Shown: one piece after another, positions 1-9,473 of the stretch
How the letters are laid out: each line of letters opens with the position of its first letter
How positions within the stretch are numbered: position 1 is the first letter of the stretch
Source: Basidiobolus heterosporus B8920
Lineage: Eukaryota; Basidiobolomycota; Basidiobolomycetes; Basidiobolales; Basidiobolaceae
Reading direction: 5' to 3'
Length of the DNA stretch: 13,355 bases
Assembly: GCA_000697455.1 (NCBI GenBank)
Contig: JNET01027817.1
Span: 1 to 13,355 of the forward strand
Notes under the pieces: generated by a model
Seen by the model: the letters and a program-made list of their open reading frames with translations, nothing else
What the model was told of the DNA's origin: nothing
The model's database searches: none
Translations under genes and position numbers: made by a program

Positions 1-373
1 TAGAGTTACATTAGACTTCACCATGAACAACCCACTTGGAGCAGTATTCAAGAACCACTAAGTACAACGATGATCGCAGCTGAGGCTCCATATGTTTATG
101 TCTAGGCTCAGGGAAGTAAGCTTGATCTTGTCCTTGATCTTGTTGTTAGTTGCATAAGGCAGTTCATAGCAAGCCTTATTAGATTGATCCATATAGATGC
201 TAGTGTTACGGCTGGCTGGTCTAGGACTTGATGCATCCAAGTTTGACATCAGCCATTTCGCTGTTAGTGGTAGATACTGACTTCACATGGAACATGATGC
301 TCTTTTTCAAGGACAGACTAGAACAATTGGTGGTGCTTCTATGGGTGGTGCTTCTATGGGTGGTGCTTCTCCG
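1..373 (-). other. Unassigned stretch downstream of the decayed paralogue, with a short ATG open frame
   Basis: This stretch lies downstream, in minus-strand terms, of the recognisable decayed paralogue. A 63-codon minus-strand frame with a true ATG runs from 249 to 58 (it begins MSNLDASS) and has a middle rich in K, D and N. Beyond its stop the same frame stays open for 19 more codons to the window edge. Upstream, the same frame reads through the 15-bp repeat as a Pro-rich EAPPI repeat before it stops. I do not recognise the protein and cannot align it with the 315-residue protein. It may be the 3' continuation of the decayed paralogue, a separate small exon, or chance. The window edge prevents a decision. 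Confidence 0.3.
329..370. repeat. 15-bp tandem repeat, 2.8 copies
   Basis: The unit GGTGGTGCTTCTATG occurs at 329-343, again identically at 344-358, and as 12 of 15 bases at 359-370. Because the unit length is a multiple of three it keeps any frame open. On the minus strand it can read as EAPPI repeats; on the plus strand it can read as GGASM repeats inside a 41-codon ATG frame at 287-412. Neither reading is supported as a gene. The copies are perfect, so the expansion is recent or the array is still slipping. It lies in the decayed paralogue, just after the part that still aligns with the intact gene. Confidence 0.9.
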
Positions 374-460
374 CTAGTTGCTTTTCTGATAGGACTCCAG
401 GTGGCTTTTTAACTCCCTAACTGTCATCATTAGCTTGTTGCGTGAGTCTTTTCATAGCAT
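374..460 (-). pseudogene. Decayed 5' end of a paralogue of the 315-residue gene
   Basis: Read on the minus strand, the 19 residues ending at the stop codon at 374-376 read NKLMMTVRELKSHLESYQKS. They align without gaps to residues 8-27 of the neighbouring 315-residue protein (QKLMMIAEELKESQELYKKS), with more than half of the positions identical. The DNA upstream also aligns, including the TATA-like element. The ATG at 455 that corresponds to the intact start is in a different frame from the aligned LMM segment, because the copy is about two bases shorter between the two ATGs. A stop follows 18 codons after ATG 430. The homology fades into the 15-bp repeat. It is therefore most simply a pseudogene, although a rearranged gene starting at ATG 430 or using an unseen intron cannot be excluded. 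Confidence 0.6.
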
Positions 461-465
461 TAATC

Positions 466-553
466 GCCTCCTTATATACTTGCTACCCTCATGTTATCTA
501 TATGTTAGCTGTCATTTGACGCTCATTGTTTTATTCAGATCATGAGTTTCTTG
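466..553 (-). promoter_or_regulatory. Duplicated promoter region of the decayed paralogue
   Basis: On the minus strand this segment begins CAAGAAACTCATGATC, continues through AATAAAA and ACATATA, and ends in a TATA-like AAGTATATAAGG (470-481). Each of these blocks has a counterpart, in the same order, upstream of the 315-residue gene at 2181-2265. The TATA-like element lies about 15 bases before the first ATG here, against about 50 in the intact gene. The promoter role is inferred from this shared order and the TATA-like sequence. Confidence 0.55.
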
Positions 554-667
554 AAGTATAAGCAACTTATGAAATAATACGTATTCAGATTTATATCAAG
601 GCCTTAATCAGTCTGATATTAAAACACGCTTATCAATGTAGTTTCACAATAGATGTCATTTAACCTA

Positions 668-767
668 TATAGAGTACTTGTGAGTATAACATTATAGAGT
701 ACTTGTAATTATAGTATTATTAAGTACTTGTCAACATCGCTTTAGAGAGTACTTGTCAATATAGCGT
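668..767. repeat. 25-bp tandem repeat, four units
   Basis: Four units start at 668, 693, 718 and 743, with a period of exactly 25 bp and no indels. Each unit carries AGTACTTGT, at 673-681, 698-706, 723-731 and 748-756. The three upstream bases (usually TAG or TAGAG context) and an AT-rich tail are also shared, with substitutions. The core resembles the GTACTT box of the large satellite further right but the unit length differs, so a common origin is only a possibility. Confidence 0.9.
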
Positions 768-1180
768 AATCAAAGAATATCACCGTTATAATCCATTTAC
801 TTGAAATTCCAGAGATATCAAGGACATGACACAATCAAAATACATATTCAAATGGTATATTTGATGTTATAAACATAGCTTCTCATGCTGTGTGGATGAT
901 GCTTAAATGTATTATTAGCATAATATTTATTTCCGCTAGATTGCCTTGGCATCTTGCAATACACTAACTAGGTACTCATTACTTTGCATGATATATATGG
1001 CCAGCATAAACGGATAATATTGTTACCAGAGTAAAATACGTGATATGGCTGTAGCACTTGGAGTACAACCAAGAATCTATATAACATACAGCCAGATCCA
1101 AGAATCAAATAAACCAACATAATCTTTATATAGGACTAATACGTACAATCCAGGGCTGCTTTTCATGATACAAACTTACT
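768..1180. other. AT-rich intergenic sequence, nothing recognised
   Basis: I see no ORF with coding character, no repeat and no RNA gene here. The right-hand part should hold the 3' untranslated region of the minus-strand 315-residue gene. No canonical AATAAA is obvious on the minus strand within the first 80 bases after its stop. Confidence 0.5.
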
Positions 1181-2128
1181 TTATTCAAGAAAAAGTGCTT
1201 CAAAAGGAAATAATATATCTTGAACATCTAAGTTAAAGCCAAGAGGATCATCAGCAAAGAACCGAAATAAAAACTTTGATTTCTTAAGAACAGAAAGCAA
1301 ATGCCGGAACTCATTTGCATAAAATTGTTTCAATAGTTGGCTTCTGGTGAAATCAGTAAATTGTAATATACCAATGCCGAAGTAATTTGACAAGATATAT
1401 AAGTGCTCCGCTCGTTTCAGCTGTAGTCTTAAGGAGCCAATATGTAGTACATTCTTGGCCATAAAATTGTGTTGTAGCTCCTCAAATATGGCACGCTTGA
1501 GGCTAATACAAGATTGGAACAATGGATGGTTCTTTAACATGTATTGTTTCCCTAGATTTAGATATGTGTGAAAGAGATTAAAATGATTGATGTTGCAGTT
1601 TACCATTTTTGGATACAGTTGCTTGTCATATGCAAGCAATCCGTCTATCCAATTGATTGAAATATGCTCTATCATAGTTGGATTGATCCTCTTCGCTCTT
1701 TGCTTATACAATGTCAGCCTCAGCACTGTTTGATTGGTGTATTTAATCATGGTTGGCGTCTTGCTAAATTGTTCTGCCAGAGTAGTACAAAGCTGTAAAA
1801 AGTGCCCAACTTTGCATCCAATGATATGCTGAGGGACCAAGCTTACTTGTTGACAACTGCGCTTGTCCTTTCTACTGGATTGTCTTCCAGATTTATGCCC
1901 AATGTTGCTTTTTGAAGTATATTCCTTGTCCAATAATAGGCCAATTTGCTCATTACATGTCCTGACATCATGCAATAGTTGATTACTGGCCTGTGAGTTT
2001 GATTCCAACAAAGCATTCTGCTCTTCCATCAGCTGCTTCATTTCCATCATGCTCTTCTTGTAGAGTTCCTGGCTTTCTTTTAGCTCTTCTGCAATCATCA
2101 TAAGCTTTTGGCAAATTATAGCTTGCAT
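1181..2128 (-). CDS. Hypothetical 315-residue coiled-coil protein
   Basis: I do not recognise the family. The frame could be extended to a TTG at 2134, but in a eukaryote the ATG at 2128 is the sensible start, giving 315 residues ending at a TAA at 1181-1183. Residues ~8-68 look like a coiled coil, rich in E, K, M, L and Q with heptad-like spacing. Residues ~77-95 form a K/R/S-rich basic patch that could act as a nuclear signal or nucleic-acid contact. Residues ~100-315 are a compact, mixed hydrophobic/aromatic domain with many H, F, Y and L, without transmembrane segments or a signal peptide. A frame this long is unlikely by chance at this base composition. The related 5' end at 374-553 shows that it belongs to a small tandem family. 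It could be a host orphan or a gene carried by an unrecognised element; no intron is needed. Confidence 0.7.
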   Translation of the reverse strand: MQAIICQKLMMIAEELKESQELYKKSMMEMKQLMEEQNALLESNSQASNQLLHDVRTCNEQIGLLLDKEYTSKSNIGHKSGRQSSRKDKRSCQQVSLVPQHIIGCKVGHFLQLCTTLAEQFSKTPTMIKYTNQTVLRLTLYKQRAKRINPTMIEHISINWIDGLLAYDKQLYPKMVNCNINHFNLFHTYLNLGKQYMLKNHPLFQSCISLKRAIFEELQHNFMAKNVLHIGSLRLQLKRAEHLYILSNYFGIGILQFTDFTRSQLLKQFYANEFRHLLSVLKKSKFLFRFFADDPLGFNLDVQDILFPFEALFLE

Positions 2129-2136
2129 AACCAAAG

Positions 2137-2265
2137 TGTATATAAGAGTGTAAATAAAATGTTAAACCTGGAGTCAACTTCCATTTATACTTTCAACCAT
2201 CTTGTCATATGTATCATTGCTGCATTTATCAAGCTAATCATTTTATTTGGATAATGAGTTTCTTG
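2137..2265 (-). promoter_or_regulatory. Promoter and 5' leader of the 315-residue gene
   Basis: On the minus strand the segment starts CAAGAAACTCATTATCC and contains AATAAAA, ACATATG and a TATA-like AAGTATAAATGG (2181-2192), about 50 bases before the ATG. These blocks recur in the same order upstream of the decayed paralogue at 470-553, which suggests that they are the functional core. A second TATA-like run at 2138-2146 lies only ~10 bases from the ATG, too close to be a usual TATA box, and is missing from the paralogue. Confidence 0.5.
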
Positions 2266-2874
2266 AGATGTAAACACTTCAAAATATGTGTTGGCGTCAT
2301 TAATTTCACAGGCTCAATAATGCTAGGAAGGAATCATGTTTACACTAACAGCATGAGTTAATGGATTCTAATTGCGCTTTTTATCTACATATATTAATCA
2401 TCATAAGATTTCTTTGGTATTCTGACACTAATAAACTCAATAAAAGTTGCTTTACTACAAGTATTTACTCAAACATTTAGTAAAGTTTGACCATATTTAC
2501 TAACTATTAGATAACCATTGCTGCTTTATATGATAAGTCCTTACAAGATATTACAAATGGGATACTGTAAAGGAGTACTTGATAGTTGTGTCAAATAGAA
2601 GTGAAAGTTTACACAATTAAGTATCTGAACATCAATATATGAACTTGGCTACATGCTGTTTTTTTCAATCTCTTAATATCAACAAGTCTCTCTAAGGCTT
2701 GTCTTGGAAAATAACTCACCAATTTAGCAATGTCTATATTGCCAGTTCCTTGTACTTGACTAAGTAGCCATCAATCTTATGGCACATGTTAGAGATTTTT
2801 CATATCATGGTACAAGTGTAGATTTTTCTATTACTGGGCAATAGTACACTTTCCAACTTTACACTAATAATGAA
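2266..2874. other. AT-rich intergenic sequence, possibly far-decayed repeat
   Basis: No gene or RNA is visible. A few GTACTT-like boxes occur (for example near 2573 and 2753), far fewer than in the satellite to the right and not in clear phase, so I do not extend the satellite into it. Confidence 0.4.
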
Positions 2875-3336
2875 ACCAAGTGAAAGCTGCCTATTGTTTG
2901 GGTTCTCCAACTTACTTCTAATAGCTCCTTAACTTCTGCAATAGCAATAATCTTCATCCAAGTCCTAAGCAACTACAAATTACTTTGGGAATAACCTACT
3001 AGATACTCAAGTAGTCTGCTGAGCTGTTCTATACATAGTGTACCATTGCAGTATTTTAGGTTGTGGGTTATATAAAAGCTATTCTTCAATAGATTTGATG
3101 CATATTGAGTGCCAAGCAAAGTGAAATGCATCTTATCTGACAGAATCAGAGTTCTATATGTATACTAAGCTGGCACTTTTATCCAATTGTAGCAAGCATT
3201 CTCATAACCAAGCTTAGATGTCAATCAGCACAATTCTATGGCACATGTGATACAGTAACTATATAGAACCTATTGCAAGATTTGGGAGCTATTGGAAGAG
3301 AGAATGAGAACTAAATGACTGTGGCTTTCACTTGGT
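2875..3336. repeat. Imperfect inverted repeat, arms of ~70 bp
   Basis: The left arm (2875-2944) and the right arm (3270-3336) are reverse complements at roughly three quarters of positions. Both arms begin with ACCAAGTGAAAGC, pass through TTCTC and AATAGCTCC, and end in GCAATAG. The loop of ~325 bp shows no internal gene. The layout would fit a non-autonomous MITE of about 460 bp or a folded-back duplication. I could not find a convincing target-site duplication. It overlaps the left candidate terminus of the Harbinger-type element at 3105. Confidence 0.65.
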
Positions 3337-3745
3337 AACTAATTGAATGAGGAGTTTGCTTTTGTACTAATATCAAGAAGTAAGCAAAGTATAATACATA
3401 TATGTTAAGGAAGATCTAAAAATATTTATGCAAAGCTTGGGTCATTTGCAAATGTTAAGGAAAGTCACAAATTCTGACTACTTCACAGTAGTGTATTCTA
3501 ATTAAAGCTTAGAGTTAGTTTTGAGTGAGAAGAGATTTGTAAGCAAACATAAGAAGGACAGGATCTAGAATATAAAGTTATATGATAGGTATTGTAAGTC
3601 TCAGCACATCTTCACTGTACAATCAGTTGAAAGAATGAGAAAGTACTCAGCAGCTTTCCTATTGCTACCTTGATGATCAGGTCTGAAAAACTTTCTATTG
3701 GTCTACATGCCTATGCCTTCATGTCTGATAGACTTGTTCCATTTA

Positions 3746-3816
3746 ATAGTGCCAGATCTGGCCAGAAAATTATTGCTCTGGAACAATATAGCATAATAGG
3801 GCACTATCTGGCACTA
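3746..3816. repeat. Short hairpin with 12-bp perfect arms
   Basis: ATAGTGCCAGAT at 3746-3757 is the exact reverse complement of ATCTGGCACTAT at 3805-3816, with a 47-bp loop. The left arm continues into a 12-bp palindrome, GCCAGATCTGGC (3751-3762). It lies downstream of the transposase relic. It may be a tiny MITE (TA lies at both outer edges) or a subterminal structure of the Harbinger-type element. Confidence 0.7.
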
Positions 3817-4042
3817 TAATATTACCACTGGGAAAATGCTTACATCTAAATCAATAATAAAGCACAGATACTTTACCAAAAAGAAGTAAATATAAACACA
3901 ACTTTATTAGCTTCAATTCATAAGGGCATAAGTCTAAAGCTCCTGGAGAAAACTTTCTTGTACATATATATTGGCAGTGTAATAGTATTTAAACTGCTTT
4001 ATCAACTATTGAATTATTTTGTTTGTAGGATTAACATCTATA

Positions 4043-4672
4043 TTACCCCACAATGAGCTTGAATCTCTTTAGAAATGCAAAACCATGCTCAGCTCCTACT
4101 CTAAGGTGTGCAAATATACCATTGTAAATCCTTTGTCTTTGAGTCAAAGCCCCAGCTCTTGGTTTTTTGAACCCAGTGATACAATCAATTACTTTACATT
4201 GCTCTCAAACATATGCCAGATCTGCCACTGTTTGCTCCCATCCCTCCAAGGGTGGAAGGTTAACAACCAAAAGTCTTTTGTCTTGAATACTTCAAGGGTA
4301 TGGCCCGCTAAATCACACCATGTTTCCTTCCAGATTAGTCAAAGCTTAAGACTTTACACAGTGTGCCTTGTACTCTCCTGAGTAAGATATCTTCTGCTTT
4401 CATATAGGCTTATTGATTCTAACTAGAAAAGTGTCCAAGATACTCTTAATGTTTGTTCTATTAGAGAATACCCTTGTGAAGGGCAGGAGACTGGCAGGTC
4501 TTGGTCTCTGAGCCCATGCTTCTTGCATTGCATCTGCTACTGAAGCAAGATATTCCTTAGAAATCTTGAGCTTAGCATGGAACCTCCTGCTACTTGTTAG
4601 CCCATGTATGGTAGAGTGAAACCCTATAGGGCAGTGATTTTTACAATAGCTGACTTCTTGTAGGTTTAGCAA
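4043..4672 (-). pseudogene. PIF/Harbinger-type DDE transposase (DDE_Tnp_4), pseudogene
   Basis: One minus-strand frame, interrupted by stops, reads through most of a DDE_Tnp_4 catalytic domain. Counting from 4672, residues ~40-60 are an amphipathic helix. SILDTFLVRINKPI (77-90) matches the first Asp block, followed by a KQKxxYSGEYKAHCVK block (~92-107) that is typical of the family. FSGPYP then leads to a QDKRL block with Asp131 (4280-4282). ADLAYV (Asp151) corresponds to the family's DSGY block. TGFKKPRAGALTQRQR comes next, and VGAEHGFAFLKRFK carries Glu195 (4088-4090). The acidic residues are thus retained, but in-frame stops at codons 91, 109, 120, 127 and 156 show it is dead, and 210 ends at a further stop. 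Weak similarity continues to about 3940. The N-terminal helix-turn-helix part is poorly preserved. The family normally cuts and pastes DNA in the nucleus. Confidence 0.85.
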
Positions 4673-7600
4673 CAGATAGATATATGCTTAAAGAATTTTC
4701 AGGAGAAGCAAGATGTTGCTGAGCATACTTCTGACTAGAAGGAATAAATATCAGTGGTATTGAGATGAAGCTTGCTTGGCACTCAAGTATTCATTTAGTG
4801 GGTATATCTGGTAAATACCTTGTTTGTGACATTGCTGCCAAAGTTCAGTGTATTTGATATTAAGTAAAATTTCCACTGACTAGCAGTATCTTCATTGAGA
4901 AATGCTTCTTATGTAACTCCAATTATATTGTTTGCAGGATGATGTCAAGTACTGAATCAGAAGTCAATATTAGTATGCTGAAATGCACTGCTCTGATAAT
5001 GAATATGTTGTAAAGTACTCTTGCCTGCATTGATGCTTTCATAATTCTAATGTATCTAACAACAGTCAAGAGTTATTATTACTGCTAAGTACTTTCCCCA
5101 TTGCATGACCATCTGCATTTTGTGATGTCATCATCGCAGCAGTTTGTTCATTTTAGTAAGGTACTATGCCTTGGATTAATGGAATGCTTAATGCAATGTC
5201 CTTTTCAGTAGATCATTACTGTCAATCTTGTGCTGTACTTCTCCAGTTTTCAAGAATATTGACACTATTAGTAACCTTTCTTTAGCACTTTAGCACCTTT
5301 TGCTGTAAAGTAACTCATCTCTATTAAATAGATTATTGATTTTGGAGTTCCTTCCCCATGCCACTTACTCAATGTTGATATTTTGATATCAACCTTGTTA
5401 TGTGACTGAGTAATATTCCCATTTATGTCTACTAACTTAATATCACTAATTATTCAGCTTTTTGATAACATTCCTGAAATCTGTCATTACGGCACTTTGG
5501 ACTCTTACTGCAAACTAGAGATGCACTTGTTGGACTACTCCCTCCATAGTCCTAGATTTTGTTATCTAGAACTTCTCATCTTCTATTCTAAGGGAAATCA
5601 GTTTCATCCAGTTTTCAAGGTGCTCTTTTCCAGACAAGCACCATTTTCATGATCAAGCATTCTTTGCATACAAGTGGTATGCTTGCAAATATGTTGTCTA
5701 TCAGAAATGATTTGGATCTATGCTAAGTTGCTTATTTCTTGATTGCCATGTTTATTTGTAAGCTTTTAGGTATTTTCTAATCAGTACTGAACTTGTGGTC
5801 AGGTGTATTTCTTCAGCTCAGTGGAGTTCAAGTGTAACCTATGCTATTGCAGTTTTATTAGAAATTTGCTGTAAAGCAGCTAACCTAGAGATACTCCTTG
5901 CCTCACATGAGGCCAAAAAGCAGTATCATAATTACTCTAAAGTATTCTAGCATGGCCTGATATTATCATTGTTACAAAGTACCTCAGAACTACCTATTGC
6001 TATGATTTCCAAAAGTCTTCTGAGATAGTGGAGTAATATATGAGCTGTTGAGACTTCTCCTTGCAGCCAACTCCTATGTCTAGTGCTTTCTGCACATAGA
6101 TGATACATGTGCACCAATGTAATCCAACTAATCATAAGAATAAAGGTTCTCATGTCCCATGTAAGGAGAAGCTGCACTTTTGATTCAAGTATTTCTCAGT
6201 TAAGCATTGAGATAGCTTTGAAGCACTTAACCTTTGAGCAAAAGCATCCCTGAAGGAAGACACTTTTAAAGCAACTTTTGCTACACTGGTTGCAAGACAT
6301 ACTTTCTTTATTCTCAGGAATATTGGGTATAAAGTACTTTCACTACTATTTTAGATTGTGTATGACAAAGCACTCTATCTCAGAGTACAATTTACTTCCC
6401 TTCAGGTGCTTTCTTTCAGTTAACCTACTTTGATATAGTTTACTCCTTCATGCAGTAGTCAGATCATTGTTTTAAAGCACTTTTTTTCAACTTAATCAGT
6501 TTTCTTGCAAGTTACCTTTCCTGCATGGTTTAAGTCCCTAATGTTGGTAATGTTAGCTAGCTGGGAAACACTTTGACCTTATTATAGAAAACCCTTCCTC
6601 CAAGTTCTAAATCTCTTCCTCAAGTATAGCCTCTATATTGCAAATGTTTTTGTTGAGGTATACATTCCTGTATCCATTATATCTCTGAGTAGTACTTTTT
6701 GTCTTGTTGGTGATGCTATTATTGAAGGTATCTCCTAAAAGGAATATTTTACTGATGAGAAGCACTAAACCTCAGACAGGTATAGGTTTCTGCTGTTAAG
6801 TACTTTTCCCAAGATTACTACTCTTATAAAGATATATTGGCTGAAAAGAAAGCTTTCTATATTCAGCAACATTATTGTTGCTAGGCACTTAATTTCAACT
6901 AGGATGATCACCTTCTGGCAGAGAAGTCAGTTATCAAAGGCCTTATTTCTATGTTAAGGTATTGTTCTTCAAATCTGTGATAGCTTTATTGTATAGTACT
7001 TCTTGTTACATTTCCTTATCTTATTTGTGAGATGCGTTATGTTTGCTCAGTAATGTGCTTGTTACAAAGTACTTCCCTTAGCACAAGAAATTAGCAGACT
7101 ATAGAATACATTAGCAGAGCATATACACTATAAGGTACTCCTTCCCTTTTCTGGACTATCATTTTCAAGTATTTCATGACCATTCACTAGGTGTAGCTAT
7201 GTAAAGTACTCTCCATATGTTCTGTATAATGTAAGCTGTTTTGTTCATTTTCTCAAATTAGTAATATCTTAGTATTAGTTGTAGTGCTGAAAGAAGGTAT
7301 TGTCCCTGGCATCCAAATAAATTTCTGAAACTATCCATCTATACCACAATAAGCCAAACCTTTGCATATTTTAGCAAATATTATTTTGCCACAGGTACTT
7401 TTTAAAAAACTCTAAACAATCATGCTTAAGGTACTTTGCAGAGAATCTGTGATGATCTAGTGTTATAGTACCTTCTTTATGAACAGTATCAGCCTTATAG
7501 TATAGACTTACACAATTAAGCAGTACTTTTCTTGTAATATGCCTTCCATTGTGACAGAGATACTCAAGCTTGATGTATTATCTTTCATATTAGAAATACC

Positions 7601-8884
7601 TAAGCTTGAAAATCCATTTCTTTTGAACATGAATGTTTCTAATAGAGAAAATTCTTCCGATCAAAACTGGTCATAGCACAAAGAATGCTCTGTCATATTG
7701 TAAACTACCATTTCTCTTCTCCACAGTATTTTAGCTTGTGCTTTGATATCTTTATATCTCTAAAAGTATGGTGAAATTTAATCTTTAGAGTATCAATCGC
7801 AATGGCAGTCAGGCATCTTTGCTTAGTTATCAATAGTTTGGGTACCAGGTACTTCTCCTTGAAGCAGTATGAGTATTAATGTATTATGCTTTGTACTGGC
7901 TTAATCTATCCCCAACCAGAGCACTATTCCTGGTAACTATGTAAAGTTGCTACAAAGTACCTTGAGAGGGATTAGAAACATCTATAGAATAAGATGCTTT
8001 CCCCATAAAAGGTGAAACTTTTAGCATGAAGCACTTGCTCACATACTAACAGGTTAGTAATAGTACTTCTCTTTATATAAGGAATATTGCTGCTGTAAGT
8101 ATATTTCCACAAGTCATTACAGTCTTTATGTAGAGTACTTTATAACAGATCAGCTACAATTAGTATTCAAAGTTCCTTCCCTCAGATTGGTGTTAGCTTT
8201 AAGGATAATTTGCTTTCACTTATTCATTTATTTTATTGGCAGGGAATTTCATCCAACTACAATCATTGCTTGAGTAACATGCATTTCCTTCAGTTGTCAA
8301 TAGCATTGGAATTATATGCTATTTCTCTTGACCTATATACATCATGGTGAAGACCATGCTGTAAGGGTACCTATATTTTGGATATAGAGTAGTTTTACTT
8401 AGATCTTTATTATATTGTCATACAGAGCTTATAGTCCAAGCAGTCTAACCTCTGCTGCAAGGACCATTTGCTTAGCCAATAATTGCATTTTGTTATTTCA
8501 ATATCTTATTTCACTCAAGCTCTGCTTGCAAGGTGTTACTCTAAGGATTTTACCTGTTTTTGCCAAGAGATTTTACCCTGAGATATCTAGCATTCATTGA
8601 TATATAGTATTTATCCCTGCATCTAACAAACTTTTGTCAACTATTTTTCCACTACTTGATAATATATAAAGCACTAATGTTGTTATCAAAAGTACCACTC
8701 ATATGACTAGTGAAAGTATTAACTCAAAGCACTTTGCCAAGGTATGAATTATTTAAAGTAAAATGTATCTTTTCTACCTGAAATGATTTGGTAAAAGTAC
8801 CTCTCCTCCAGTTGATGATTTTTCTGCTCTATGGTGCTTTTCCCCAATTGAAGTATAATATTGAAAACCTCTTTTGATACAAAC

Positions 8885-9420
8885 AGTAGCCTCATGATCA
8901 TCACATACATTGCACTTGAGGAGCCATAGGTTTGTTCCCTATGAGTGTATCCAATAGGGCTAGAGTATATGAGACAGTACCACTCAAAAGGTAATAGAAG
9001 ATACAAGCTGTGATTGAGGGAACAGGATGCCTAGACCCCCATATATAGTCCTTTGTAGTAGTGTTGCTTATGGTTCAAAAACCAAACTCTGTGGTTACTC
9101 TGGTGCAATGCCTTGGAAGTGATATCACAGTGCTATAAATATTCATGAGATAGAGGGCCAGAGTAAACTTGCTCCCTTGGATTGTGCTGAATAGTGCAAG
9201 AGAATACCTAATGGTAGAAGTTGAGAAATACAAGAACATAGAGACTGTAATTGAGAAAACAAGAAGCCAGGACCCAGCTGCATACTCCTGCATAGATATG
9301 TGCATTTTATCTTGCAAACTTAGCTTTATGGCTATTAAAATGTGATACTTTAGAAATGGTATTACCATGAGCATACAAATGTGAAACAAGGAGCTAACCT
9401 GATTGATTGTGTTTAATATA
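8885..9420. repeat. Higher-order direct repeats of ~220-250 bp within the satellite
   Basis: Three diverged copies of a longer unit can be followed by anchors in the same order. CATGA occurs at 8893, 9144 and 9366 and is followed in each copy by a CTTG/GGAG block and then a TTGNTTGT-like block. AATAGNGCNAGAG occurs at 8953 and 9190. CTGTNATTGAG at 9008 and 9245 opens a 44-bp segment matching at about 31 positions. Offsets are 222-226 in the right part and 237-251 in the left. GTAC boxes are rare here. Confidence 0.6.
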
Positions 9421-9473
9421 CTGAAGGCATTGTACTCAGGTGGCTTCTCTGGTTACCCGCTGAAAGTTGGCTG

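Larger units (their letters stand above)
3105..4786 (-). mobile_element. Candidate PIF/Harbinger-type DNA transposon, decayed
   Basis: The transposase relic at 4043-4672 is bracketed by a perfect 15-bp inverted repeat: TTGAGTGCCAAGCAA at 3105-3119 and its complement at 4772-4786. This would give an element of about 1.7 kb. Three-base duplications are usual for this superfamily, but the flanks (ATA and GTA) differ at one base, so the ends are a proposal. I do not see a second MYB-like gene, which many Harbinger elements carry. The same motif with one mismatch occurs alone at 11630-11644. Confidence 0.45.

Noticed and set aside
287-412. 41-codon plus-strand ATG frame through the 15-bp repeat
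   Set aside because: Too short, made largely by the repeat, and antisense to the decayed paralogue.
2129-2134. TTG start extending the 315-residue protein by two codons
   Set aside because: TTG is not a usual eukaryotic start, and an ATG follows at 2128.
1983-2177. 64-codon minus-strand frame overlapping the 315-residue gene
   Set aside because: It lacks an ATG at its 5' end and is an out-of-frame shadow of the longer gene.
4085-4381. 98-codon plus-strand ATG frame
   Set aside because: It is the antisense of the transposase relic, whose minus-strand frame shows clear DDE_Tnp_4 blocks.
5425-5652. 75-codon plus-strand ATG frame
   Set aside because: It lies inside the satellite, has no recognisable domain, and its composition follows the repeat units.
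8749-9389. Two minus-strand frames of 85 and 104 codons
   Set aside because: Both begin at TTG and run through diverged direct repeats, so their length is better explained by the repeat.
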